A stretch of 64,000 nt of DNA from NCBI RefSeq assembly GCF_001542625.1, contig NZ_CP016279.1, positions 9,672,001 through 9,736,000 of the forward strand. Direction: 5' to 3'. The DNA comes from Streptomyces griseochromogenes. GTDB taxonomy: Bacteria; Actinomycetota; Actinomycetes; Streptomycetales; Streptomycetaceae. The notes below the pieces were generated by a model. It was not told where the DNA came from and did not search any database. It saw only the letters and a program-made list of their open reading frames with translations. This document shows, piece by piece, positions 44,777-54,557 of this stretch (positions are counted from its first letter, which is position 1; every line of letters starts with the position of its first letter). Position numbers and translations under genes: made by a program.

Positions 44777-45190
44777 ATGGATCACACCGTGGTGGAGCGG
44801 GAGCTGGAGCTGAGACTGATTCTGTCGCCCGAGCGGAGCATCCCGGTCCCGGCCCGGCTCAGCTATCGCTGCGACGACCCGTACGCGATCCACATCGCCT
44901 TCCACATCAACTCCGAGCACCCTGTCAACTGGACTTTCGCCCGGGAGCTCCTGGTGGAGGGGGTGTTCCGGCCGTGCGGGCAGGGGGATGTGCGGGTGTG
45001 GCCGACGAAGGCCGAGGGGCGCAGCGTCGTGCTCGTGGGGCTGAGTTCCCCTGACGGGGACGCCCTCCTCGAGGCTCCCGCCGCCCAGGTGTCCGCATGG
45101 CTGGAGCGGACGCTGCGGGTGGTGCCTCCGGGGACCGAGGGCGGGCAGCTGGGCATCGACGACGCGCTCGACCATCTGCTCGCCCGATGA
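44777..45190 (+). CDS. ssgG: SsgA-like sporulation/cell division regulator (SsgG by synteny)
   Basis: A 137-residue SALP family protein, found only in morphologically complex actinobacteria. ATG 44777 gives MDHTVVERELELRLILSPER. Family blocks are PARLSYRCDDPYAIHIAFHI, NWTFARELLVEG and GEGDVRVWPT-type GQGDVRVWPTKAEG with R residues in the groove. SALPs steer septum placement and wall remodelling during sporulation; SsgG of S. coelicolor helps position septa. The assignment to SsgG rests on its recalled position just upstream of the FAD oxidase and HPPD genes. Confidence 0.88.
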   Translation: MDHTVVERELELRLILSPERSIPVPARLSYRCDDPYAIHIAFHINSEHPVNWTFARELLVEGVFRPCGQGDVRVWPTKAEGRSVVLVGLSSPDGDALLEAPAAQVSAWLERTLRVVPPGTEGGQLGIDDALDHLLAR

Positions 45191-45198
45191 CGGCGGGG

Positions 45199-46608
45199 TC
45201 AGAAGAGCTTGCCGGGATTGAGGATCCCGAGGGGGTCGAAGACTTGCTTCACCGCCCGCTGCATCTCGACGCCGACCGGGCCGATCTCCCGTGCCAGCCA
45301 CTCCTTCTTCAGGACGCCCACCCCGTGTTCGCCGGTGATGGTGCCGCCCAGTTCCAGGCCGAGGGCCATGATCTCGTCGAAGGACTCGCGGGCCCGTCGG
45401 GACTCGTCGGCGTCCTGGGCGTCGAAGCAGACGGTGGGGTGTGTGTTGCCGTCTCCGGCGTGTGCGCAGACCCCGATGGTGAGCCCATATGCGGCGGCGA
45501 TGGATTCGATGCCCTCCAGCATCGCGCCGAGCCTGGAGCGGGGCACGCACACGTCGTCGATCATCGTCGTGCCCTTGACCGCCTCCAGCGCGGTCAGCGA
45601 GAGCCGCCGGGCCTGGAGGAGGAGTTCGGACTCGGCGGCGTCCTCGGCCGGGACGACCTGGGTGGCGCCGGCGGCCTCGCACAGCGCGCCGACGGCGGCG
45701 AGGTCGGCGGTGGGGTCCGGGGTGTCGAAGGCGGCCAGCAACAGCGCCTCGGTGGTCTCCGGCAGACCCATGTGGGCGAGGTCGTTGACCGCCTTGACGG
45801 TCGTACGGTCCATCAGTTCGAGGAGGGACGGGACGTGCCCGCCCTCCATGATCCGGCACACGGCTTCGCAGGCGGCGGCCGCGGAGGCGAACTCGGCGGC
45901 CAGCACCAGCTGCTCGGGCGGTTTGGGCCTGAGGCCCAGGATCGCGCGGACGACGATGCCGAGCGAGCCCTCGGAGCCGACGAAGAGACGGGTGAGGTCG
46001 TAGCCGGCGACTCCCTTCGCGGTGCGACGCCCGGTGGACATCACCCGGCCGTCGGCGAGGACGACCTCCAGGCCCAGCACGTACTCGGCGGTCACGCCGT
46101 ACTTCACACAGCACAGGCCGCCCGACGCCGTGCCGATGTTGCCGCCGATGGTGCACATCTCCCAGCTGGAGGGGTCCGGCGGGTAGTACAGGCCGTGTTC
46201 CTCGACCGCCCGGGAGAGGGCGGCGTTGACCACGCCCGGTTCGACCACGGCGATCCGGTCGACGGGGCTGATCTCCAGGATGCGGTCCATCTTGGTGAGG
46301 GACAGCACGATGCAGCCCTCGGTGGCGTTGGCGCCGCCGGACAGGCCGGTGCGGGCGCCCTGCGGGACGACCGGTACGCGCAGTTCGGTGGCGGTGCGCA
46401 TGACGTGCTGGACCTGTTCGACCGTGCGCGGCAGCACGACCACGGCCGGGGCGCCCGCGGGGCAGAAGCTCGCCATGTCGTTGGCGTAGGACGCGGTGAC
46501 GTCGGGGTCGGTCAGGACGGCCTCGGCGGGCAGGCCGGCCAGGAGCCGGTCGGTGAGGTTACCGGTTGTTGCGGCGTCCTCGTCGGGACGCGCTTCGATG
46601 CGGCTCAT
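45199..46608 (-). CDS. FAD-linked oxidase, GlcD/lactate dehydrogenase type
   Basis: A 469-residue FAD-dependent dehydrogenase. The FAD domain starts with PAVVVLPRTVEQVQHVMRTA and carries the flavin-binding loop VPQGARTGLSGGAN, IGGNIGTASGGLCCVKYGVT and GYDLTRLFVGSEGSLGIV. The C-terminal FAD-linked oxidase domain includes VCAHAGDGNTHPTVCFD and EHGVGVLKKEWL. Likely substrates are glycolate, D-lactate or other 2-hydroxyacids. ATG 46608 was preferred over 46614 (MIM). It stops 8 bp from the SsgG-like gene (convergent). Confidence 0.9.
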   Translation of the reverse strand: MSRIEARPDEDAATTGNLTDRLLAGLPAEAVLTDPDVTASYANDMASFCPAGAPAVVVLPRTVEQVQHVMRTATELRVPVVPQGARTGLSGGANATEGCIVLSLTKMDRILEISPVDRIAVVEPGVVNAALSRAVEEHGLYYPPDPSSWEMCTIGGNIGTASGGLCCVKYGVTAEYVLGLEVVLADGRVMSTGRRTAKGVAGYDLTRLFVGSEGSLGIVVRAILGLRPKPPEQLVLAAEFASAAAACEAVCRIMEGGHVPSLLELMDRTTVKAVNDLAHMGLPETTEALLLAAFDTPDPTADLAAVGALCEAAGATQVVPAEDAAESELLLQARRLSLTALEAVKGTTMIDDVCVPRSRLGAMLEGIESIAAAYGLTIGVCAHAGDGNTHPTVCFDAQDADESRRARESFDEIMALGLELGGTITGEHGVGVLKKEWLAREIGPVGVEMQRAVKQVFDPLGILNPGKLF

Positions 46609-46697
46609 GATCACAGCGTCGCACTCGGGGCCATCGGTGTGAACCCCGTCCGTGCCTTCCTTGGGCCACCCGGGCGCGCTCGTCGTATTGACGCACA

Positions 46698-48197
46698 GTG
46701 AGCGCCATGGAGATCCGACAGTACGGCCACTCCGTCACCGAGCCGCCCCCGCCTCGCCGCCGTCGGCGGTGGCCGCGGCGCGTGCTGGTCACCGCCCTGG
46801 CGGGCGGGGTCGCGGCGGGTGCCGTGCTGATGCTGCGGCCGGACGGGGCGCGGCGTCCGGCGAGGCCGCCGGCGGCGGGCCCGCAGGCGCAGGCGCAGGC
46901 ACCGGCGCGGGCGCTGACTGCGGTGACCGCCGGGCTGCCGGCCGCACTGCCCGATCTGGCGTCGCTCATCGGGCAGCAGGAGAGCAGGGTGCGGGCGCGG
47001 CCGCGGGACGCGCGGGCGTGGGCGGTGCTGGGGGCCGCGTATCTGGAGCTGGGGCGGCAGAGTGCCGACGCGGCGAACTATCCGAAGGCCGAGCGGGCGC
47101 TGCGGACCTCGCTGGAGGTGCGTAAGGGGGGAAACACGAGGGCCGCGGAGAGCGCGGAGGACGCCGTATCGCTGGAGGGACTGGCCTCGCTGGCGAACGC
47201 GCGGCGGGACTTTCCGGCGGCCAAGCGGTACGGCGAGCAGGCGCAGAAACTGGCGCCGAAGCGCTGGAGCGCGTATCCGCCGCTGATCGACGCCTACAAC
47301 GGGCTCGGCGACTACAAGTCGGCGCGCGGCGCCCTGGACAAGCTGACGGGACTGCGTGCGGGGGCGGCCGTGCGGCCCGCGGTGATGGCGCGGGCGTCGG
47401 CGGTGTACCGGGACCGGGGCTGGCGCGAGGACGCGGTGGCCCAGCTGACGGACGCGGCGGCCACCGCCCGCACACCCGCCGAGCAGGCCTCCTATCTGAC
47501 CGGGGTCGGGCAGCTGGCCTGGGAGCGGGGCGATCGGGAGGACGCGCTGCGGCACTTCACGGCGGCTCTCCGGCTGGACCCCGGCCGGCGGGCGGCGCTG
47601 GCGGGCAAGGGCCGGGCGCTGGCGGCGCTGGGCCGTACCGACGAGGCGATCGCCGCGTACCGGACGGCCGTCGCCAGGCGGCCGGACCCCCAGGACGCGC
47701 TGGAGCTGGGCGAGCTGTACGAGTCGCTGGGGATGTTCCCGGCCGCCCAGGCGCAGTACGACCTGGTGAGGACGCGGGCACGGCAGGCGGTGGCCGGCGG
47801 GGTCGACGAGGAGCTGCTGATCGGGCAGTTCGAGGCGGACCACGGGGATCCGCGGGAGGCGGTGGAGCGGTTGCGGGAGGAGTGGGCGCGTCAGCCCGGC
47901 ATCGAGGTGGCCGACGCCCTCGGCTGGGCGCTGCACCGGGTCGGCGAGGACGACGAGGCGCTGGAGTTCGCGTCGATCGCGACGGACAGGACGAAGGGGG
48001 GTGGGGTGCGCAGCGCGTTGTACGTGTTCCACCGGGGCATGATCGAGCGGGAGCTGGACGAGCACGGGCCGGCCCGGCGGCACCTTCAGGAGGCGCTGCG
48101 GATCAGCCCGTACTTCTCGCCGCTGCGGGAGCCGGCGGCCAGGGCCGCGTTGCAGGAGCTCGGGGACGTGCCGGACGAGCCCCTGCCGGCTTCCTGA
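46698..48197 (+). CDS. Membrane-anchored tetratricopeptide repeat protein
   Basis: A 499-residue protein from GTG 46698 (or ATG 46707, MEIRQYGHSVTEPPPP). A basic segment (RRRRWPRRVLVTALAGGVAA) leads into one membrane helix (about 33-50). The rest consists of helical TPR-like repeats: ARDARAWAVLGAAYLELGRQ, LASLANARRDFPAAKRYGEQ, KRWSAYPPLIDAYNGLGDYKSAR, and several more, ending with the DPGRRAALAGKGRALAALGRTDEA block. The TPR array probably faces the outside and scaffolds protein contacts. Divergent from the FAD oxidase, convergent with HPPD (1 bp between the stops). Confidence 0.85.
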   Translation: MSAMEIRQYGHSVTEPPPPRRRRRWPRRVLVTALAGGVAAGAVLMLRPDGARRPARPPAAGPQAQAQAPARALTAVTAGLPAALPDLASLIGQQESRVRARPRDARAWAVLGAAYLELGRQSADAANYPKAERALRTSLEVRKGGNTRAAESAEDAVSLEGLASLANARRDFPAAKRYGEQAQKLAPKRWSAYPPLIDAYNGLGDYKSARGALDKLTGLRAGAAVRPAVMARASAVYRDRGWREDAVAQLTDAAATARTPAEQASYLTGVGQLAWERGDREDALRHFTAALRLDPGRRAALAGKGRALAALGRTDEAIAAYRTAVARRPDPQDALELGELYESLGMFPAAQAQYDLVRTRARQAVAGGVDEELLIGQFEADHGDPREAVERLREEWARQPGIEVADALGWALHRVGEDDEALEFASIATDRTKGGGVRSALYVFHRGMIERELDEHGPARRHLQEALRISPYFSPLREPAARAALQELGDVPDEPLPAS

Positions 48198-49969
<1,772 letters not shown>

Positions 49970-49975
49970 GCCCGG

Positions 49976-50074
49976 GTGAGCTTCTGGGAGTACCTGAGCA
50001 GCCGCCACCAGCAGCTGCTCGCGGACGACAGGAAGTTCAACGCGCGGCCCGCCCGGCGGTGGTCTAACAGCTAG
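49976..50074 (+). pseudogene. Remnant of an osmoprotectant (OpuCB-type) ABC permease gene
   Basis: From GTG 49976 the frame reads MSFWEYLSSRHQQLLAD, which I recognise as the first 17 residues of Streptomyces betaine/choline-type ABC permeases (W-E-Y-[LV]-S-S-R-H-Q-Q-L-L). After these, the homology stops and the frame ends at TAG 50072-50074, overlapping the end of the next gene by 11 bp. The usual DAYQHASAVFQ continuation is missing. It is therefore most likely a 5' stub left by deletion of the transporter operon. Confidence 0.6.
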
Positions 50075-50855
50075 GGACCGAGCCCTTGCCCCGCTCCATC
50101 GCCACCAGGGAGTCGACGGCACCCTTGAGCGTGGTCACCGGGACCAGCCGCAGCCCCTTGGGCAGCTCGGCCTTGGCATCGGCGCACTCGTCCTTCGGCA
50201 CCAGAAAGACCGTCGCCCCGTCGCGCCGCGCGGCCTGCGTCTTCAGGGCCACCCCGCCGACCGCGCCGACCTTGCCGTCGGCGTCGATCGTGCCCGTACC
50301 GGCGATGGTGCGCCCGCCCGTGAGGTCGCCGCCGCTGCCGTCGCCGTCCAGCTTGTCGATGATCCCCAGGGTGAACAGCAGACCCGCGCTGGGCCCGCCG
50401 ACATCGGCGAGCTTCAGCCGGACCTTCACCTTGTCGGCGCTCAGGTCCAGGTACTTCAGCGCCGCCTCGGTCGCCGCGCCCTGGGACTGCCGCATCTGAT
50501 CCATGTTGTGCTTCTCGATCTCCTTGACGTTGTTGCCCGTCGGGTAGACCGCGTCGCGGGGCATCACGGCCCGGTCGGCGCGGAACCAGTTGTCGATCAG
50601 GTCCCCGAGGTGGATCCGCGCGTCCGGGCCGGTCGCCACGATGGTCGTCATCCGCAGCTGTCCACTGGTCTTCCGGGTCGGCGCGCCGGAGACGGTGATC
50701 ACCGGGGTGCCCCGGTTCTCACCGATCACGTTCGCCGTGCTCCCGGGCTGCGCCACCGAGAACGGCAGCGGCGCGAACGCCGCCGTGGCGAGCAGGGCCA
50801 CGACGGGCAGGGCGCAGACGGCGACGGCCTGGGGACGCGTGAGACGTGAGAGCAC
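50064..50855 (-). CDS. Secreted or membrane-bound S16 (Lon-like) serine protease, PDZ-less
   Basis: A 263-residue protein. One N-terminal membrane/signal segment (VAVCALPVVALLATAAFAPL) precedes a domain (TVSGAPTRKTSGQLRMTTIV; ATGPDARIHLGDLIDNWFRA) as in YlbL-type proteins. The Lon protease domain has catalytic Ser in LADVGGPSAGLLFTLGI and Lys in GTIDADGKVGAVGGVALKTQ. The PDZ domain common in this family between the two is absent, so the protein is about 80 residues short. Its 3' end overlaps the permease remnant, so the deletion may have touched this gene's flank. Confidence 0.83.
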   Translation of the reverse strand: MLSRLTRPQAVAVCALPVVALLATAAFAPLPFSVAQPGSTANVIGENRGTPVITVSGAPTRKTSGQLRMTTIVATGPDARIHLGDLIDNWFRADRAVMPRDAVYPTGNNVKEIEKHNMDQMRQSQGAATEAALKYLDLSADKVKVRLKLADVGGPSAGLLFTLGIIDKLDGDGSGGDLTGGRTIAGTGTIDADGKVGAVGGVALKTQAARRDGATVFLVPKDECADAKAELPKGLRLVPVTTLKGAVDSLVAMERGKGSVPSC

Positions 50856-50897
50856 GGAGTCAATCTAACGCGGTGCCCCGGTTCGGCCACCCGCCCC

Positions 50898-52007
50898 TCA
50901 CCCGTCGTACAGGTCCCGGCGTGCCCGGGTGAAGCGCCGCAGCGCGTCCGGGAGCGGCTCGATGCCGATGCCGGGCGTGGCCGGTACCGGGAGATGGCCG
51001 TCCTCCAGGACGAACGGCTCGGTGATGTCCTCGGCGAAGTAGCGCGAGGAGGCCGAGGTGTCACCCGGGAGGGTGCAGCCGGGCAGGGCGGCGAGGGCCA
51101 GGTTGGGGGCCCGGCCGATGCCGGTCTCCAGCATGCCGCCGCACCACACCGGGACCCCGTGCGCATGGGCCACGTCGTGCACGCGGCGGGCCTCCAGGTA
51201 GCCGCCGACCCGGGCGGGCTTGACGTTCACCACCCGGCAGGCGTCCATGGCGATCGCGGACGCGGTGTCGCGGGCGTGGTGCAGGGACTCGTCCAGGCAG
51301 ACAGGGGTCGCCAGGCGCTGCTGGAGCCGGGCGTGGGCGTGCAGGTTGTTCTCCTCCAGGGGCTCCTCGATGAGCAGCAGCCCGAACTCGTCGAGGCGCC
51401 GCAGATGCTCGGCGTCGCCGAGGCCGTAAGCGGTGTTCGCATCGACCTGGAGGGGCAGGTCGGCGCCGAAGCGCTCGCGGACCGCCCGGACCGGTTCGAG
51501 GTCCCAGCCGGGTTCGATCTTCAGCTTGATGCGGACGTACCCCTCGGCGAGGTAGCGCTCCACGTCGTCCAGCAGTTCGGGCACGGAGTTCTTGATGCCG
51601 ACGGAGACCCCGGCCGGCACCCGGTCCCGTACGGCGCCGAGATAGGTCGCGAGCGGCATGCCGTAGGAGCGCAGCTCGGCGTCGAGGACCGCCGTCTCCA
51701 GGGCCGCCTTGGCCAGCTCGTGCCCCTTGATCTTCGCCGTGGCGGGCGCCAGCGCGGCCGTGGTGAGGTGCGGCAGCGCGGCCACCCGGGGCAGCAGGAA
51801 GTCGCGCAGCACGATCTCCGCGCCGGCCACGAACTCCGGGCAGTACAGCGGCTCGGGGTCGGCGGCGAACTCCGACCAGCCCTCGGCCGCGTCCGTGACC
51901 ACGCGCAGCAGGAAGGTGTCCTTCGCCGTCATCGTGCCGAAGGACGTACGGAACGGGGTGACCAGCGGGATCGCCACGTGCACGATCTCGACGCGCTCCA
52001 GCTTCAC
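50898..52007 (-). CDS. N-acylamino acid racemase / o-succinylbenzoate synthase family
   Basis: A 369-residue enolase superfamily enzyme. GTG 52007 has GGAGGAGG upstream. Residues read VKLERVEIVHVAIPLVTPFR. Catalytic residues visible: K-x-K in VRIKLKIEPGW, D in LQVDANTAYG, E in LLIEEPLEENN, D in CLDESLHH, and K in VVNVKPARVGG. Length and motifs match the Amycolatopsis N-succinylamino acid racemase, which also has low o-succinylbenzoate synthase activity. A menaquinone role is possible, but the overlap with a GNAT gene (4 bp) and a nearby M20 peptidase favour amino acid racemisation. Confidence 0.85.
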   Translation of the reverse strand: MKLERVEIVHVAIPLVTPFRTSFGTMTAKDTFLLRVVTDAAEGWSEFAADPEPLYCPEFVAGAEIVLRDFLLPRVAALPHLTTAALAPATAKIKGHELAKAALETAVLDAELRSYGMPLATYLGAVRDRVPAGVSVGIKNSVPELLDDVERYLAEGYVRIKLKIEPGWDLEPVRAVRERFGADLPLQVDANTAYGLGDAEHLRRLDEFGLLLIEEPLEENNLHAHARLQQRLATPVCLDESLHHARDTASAIAMDACRVVNVKPARVGGYLEARRVHDVAHAHGVPVWCGGMLETGIGRAPNLALAALPGCTLPGDTSASSRYFAEDITEPFVLEDGHLPVPATPGIGIEPLPDALRRFTRARRDLYDG

Positions 52008-52783
52008 GCGTCCTCCTCCGTCCGGGCGAGGGTGTACCAGCCGTCGCGGGACATGCCCGTCGCCCGAAAGCCCTCCGCGAAGGCCTCGAGGAACACCTCG
52101 CGCACGGCATGCCGCCAGCGCAGGGCCGAGGCGGGGTCGGCGGCGCGCAGCGCGACGATGTCGTCCGGGACCCGGCACCACACGTGCCGGCGGCCGCGGC
52201 GGGCGAGGACGCCGCCGTCCGGGGCCGTGCGGACGGCGGGCGCCAGGTCACGCTCTCGCGTGCCTTCCGGGCCGTACGAGGTGGTGGGCGCCGTGAGGTC
52301 CCAGCTCACTGTCAGCCGGTCGCTCTCGTCGCCGTCGTTCACGCCGTCGGTCATGGGGCCGTAGAAGTCGACCAGATACTCCGTGCCCGTGGCACCCAGC
52401 TTGACCAGGTTGAAGCGGGCGTTGCGGCCCACCAGCGGGTCGAAGGTCCAGCGCATGCTGCCGGCGCCGAGACCGGCCGCCCACGCGCCCTGGGCCCGCT
52501 TCACCGCGTGCCCGAGGCCCCGGTCGGCCGCGGCCACCAGCGAGTAGGTGCTGCGCTCGGGACCGAGGACGGCGACCGAGGCCCCGGCCAGACGCTGCCC
52601 GTCGTACGCGGCGTGCACGGCGCCGCCCGCGTGCACCAGGCTGTGCAGCACCTCGGCCGGATAGGGCGGGGCGGTGCGCGGGGTGTGCCACACGTCGCTG
52701 AAGTAGTCGGCCACGGCCGCGAGCCCGGCGACGTCGTGCACCGAGCGGACGGTGACTCCTGCTGTCGTGGCTCCTGCTGTCAT
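52004..52783 (-). CDS. GNAT superfamily N-acyltransferase (COG3375-like)
   Basis: A 259-residue protein. ATG 52783 (MTAGATTAGVTVRSVHDVAG) opens the GNAT fold; it lacks a classic acetyl-CoA P-loop but has GRLAGASVAVLGPE-type strands and the SMRWTFDPLVGRNARFNLVK block I associate with the COG3375 family, some members of which are N-acylamino acid acyltransferases. Its stop overlaps the racemase start by 4 bp (GTGA), so translation is coupled and both probably act on the same substrate. Acyl donor and acceptor unknown. Confidence 0.8.
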   Translation of the reverse strand: MTAGATTAGVTVRSVHDVAGLAAVADYFSDVWHTPRTAPPYPAEVLHSLVHAGGAVHAAYDGQRLAGASVAVLGPERSTYSLVAAADRGLGHAVKRAQGAWAAGLGAGSMRWTFDPLVGRNARFNLVKLGATGTEYLVDFYGPMTDGVNDGDESDRLTVSWDLTAPTTSYGPEGTRERDLAPAVRTAPDGGVLARRGRRHVWCRVPDDIVALRAADPASALRWRHAVREVFLEAFAEGFRATGMSRDGWYTLARTEEDA

Positions 52784-52886
52784 GAGGACGAGTCTCGGCG
52801 GCGGCGAGGGGCCGTGTGTTGTGCGGACGGCCAAGACATGCGTACGTTCGTTGCGCCATCAGCCAAGCCGCCACGGAAGGACCGCC

Positions 52887-54557
52887 ATGGACGCGTGCAC
52901 GCTCGGCGATCTCCTGGACGTCGTCGGCGGCCCCGCCCTACGCCTGCACACCGCACCCGCCGGGCCGGGTGTGCCGGTCACCGAGGCGGTGCTGCACGAC
53001 GGCCGCACCCTGCTGCCCCGGCTGCCGGGCGGGCTGCTGCTCGCGGTCGGGGTACCGGCCGCCGAGGCGGGACCGCTGGTGCGGGCGGCCGCGTCGGCCG
53101 GGCTGGCCGGGGTCGTGGTGCGGGGCGCCGACGGGCCCGTCGCGGAGGCGGAGGCGCACGGCGTGGCGCTGCTGTCGGTCGCCGAGGACGCGGCCTGGCA
53201 CCATGTGCACCTGCTGCTGGCCTCGGCCATCGACACCCGGCCCGCCGTCTCCTCCGACACCGGCCTCGGCGATCTGTTCGCGCTGGCCGACGCGATCGCG
53301 GCGGGGGTCGGCGGGGCCACCGCCATCGAGGACCCGCGGCAGCGGATCCTCGCCTACTCGACCGTCCCCGGCCAGCCGGTGGACGAGGACCGGCGCCAGG
53401 GCATCCTCGGGCTGCAGGTGCCGGCCAGCGCGGAGAACACCGAGCAGTACCGGCGGCTGTTCGCGGCCGACCGGCCGGTGCGGCTGCCCGCGCTGACCGG
53501 CTCGGGCCTGCCCCGCCTCGCGATGCCGGTGCGGGCCGGCGGGGAGACGCTCGGCTCCGTCTGGGTGATCGACGACGGCTCGCTCGCCCGGGACGCCGAG
53601 GACACCCTCGCCCAGGGCGCCTCGACGGCCGCCCTGCTCCTGCTGCGGGCCCGTGCGGCCCGCGAACTGGCCCGGCACCGGGGCAGCGATCTGCTGCGCC
53701 GCCTGCTGGACGGCACGGCGGACGCGGCGACGGCCGCCGAGCGCCTCGGGGTCGCGGGCCCGGCCCGGGTGGCCGCCTTCGTCCTGGACACGGCCGCGAG
53801 CGTGCCGGACACCGAGCGCACCGCGCTGCGCCTGCTGGACGTCGTACGCCTGCAGTGCGAGGCGCGGTACGGGCGGCACGCGTGCCTGCTGGTGGACGGG
53901 GTGGTGTACGCCGTGCTCCCGGCGCCCGGTGCCCAGCCGCAGCCGCAGGGGCACGCCGGTGCGGAGGGAGCATGGGGAACGCGGAGGCCCGAGGGGGCGA
54001 GCACGGCCGGTCGCTCGGCACCGGCCGAAGCGTCCCGGAGGCGAACGGACGGAGGCAGCCACAGGCGGCTGGCCGAGGACATCGTCGGGCGGGCCGGGCA
54101 GGCGCTGCGGGTGCCGGTGCGGGCGGCGCTGGGTGAGGTGGTGCCGGGCCCGGGCGGCCTCGCGGACTCCCGGGCGGACGCGGACCTGGTGCTGCGGGTC
54201 CTGGACGCCGGTCACCCGGTCGCCACCGTGGACGAGGTGCGCCCGCGCGTGACGCTGCTGAGGCTGTCCGAAGTGATGCGGGAACGGCGGGAGTTGAGCG
54301 CGGGCGCCTGGCGCGGGGTCCTGGCGTACGACGCCGAGAACGGCACGGAGTACGCCCGCACGCTCATCTGCTGGCTCGACGCGGGCTGCGACATGGCGGG
54401 CGCGGCGAAGCTGCTCGCCGTGCACCCCAACACCTGCCGCTACCGTCTCAAGCAGCTCCAGCGGCACGCCGGCGTCGACCTGGACGACCCCGACGAACGG
54501 CTGGTGCTGTGGCTTCAGCTCAGGACGCTGGCCGGGCTCGGAGGAGCCACCGCCTGA
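52887..54557 (+). CDS. PucR family transcriptional regulator
   Basis: A 556-residue regulator. ATG 52887 (MDACTLGDLLDVVGGPALRL) with GGAAGG upstream. The N-terminal PucR domain spans residues 5-125, then a GAF-like region (TAIEDPRQRILAYSTVPGQP), and the C-terminal PucR helix-turn-helix at about 500-555 (LAVHPNTCRYRLKQLQRHAG). A low-complexity insertion (AQPQPQGHAGAEGAWGTRRP) sits near residue 355-390. PucR proteins control purine, amino acid or branched-chain metabolism; the divergent acyltransferase and racemase genes are likely targets. Its 3' end overlaps the convergent M20 gene by 38 bp. Confidence 0.88.
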   Translation: MDACTLGDLLDVVGGPALRLHTAPAGPGVPVTEAVLHDGRTLLPRLPGGLLLAVGVPAAEAGPLVRAAASAGLAGVVVRGADGPVAEAEAHGVALLSVAEDAAWHHVHLLLASAIDTRPAVSSDTGLGDLFALADAIAAGVGGATAIEDPRQRILAYSTVPGQPVDEDRRQGILGLQVPASAENTEQYRRLFAADRPVRLPALTGSGLPRLAMPVRAGGETLGSVWVIDDGSLARDAEDTLAQGASTAALLLLRARAARELARHRGSDLLRRLLDGTADAATAAERLGVAGPARVAAFVLDTAASVPDTERTALRLLDVVRLQCEARYGRHACLLVDGVVYAVLPAPGAQPQPQGHAGAEGAWGTRRPEGASTAGRSAPAEASRRRTDGGSHRRLAEDIVGRAGQALRVPVRAALGEVVPGPGGLADSRADADLVLRVLDAGHPVATVDEVRPRVTLLRLSEVMRERRELSAGAWRGVLAYDAENGTEYARTLICWLDAGCDMAGAAKLLAVHPNTCRYRLKQLQRHAGVDLDDPDERLVLWLQLRTLAGLGGATA

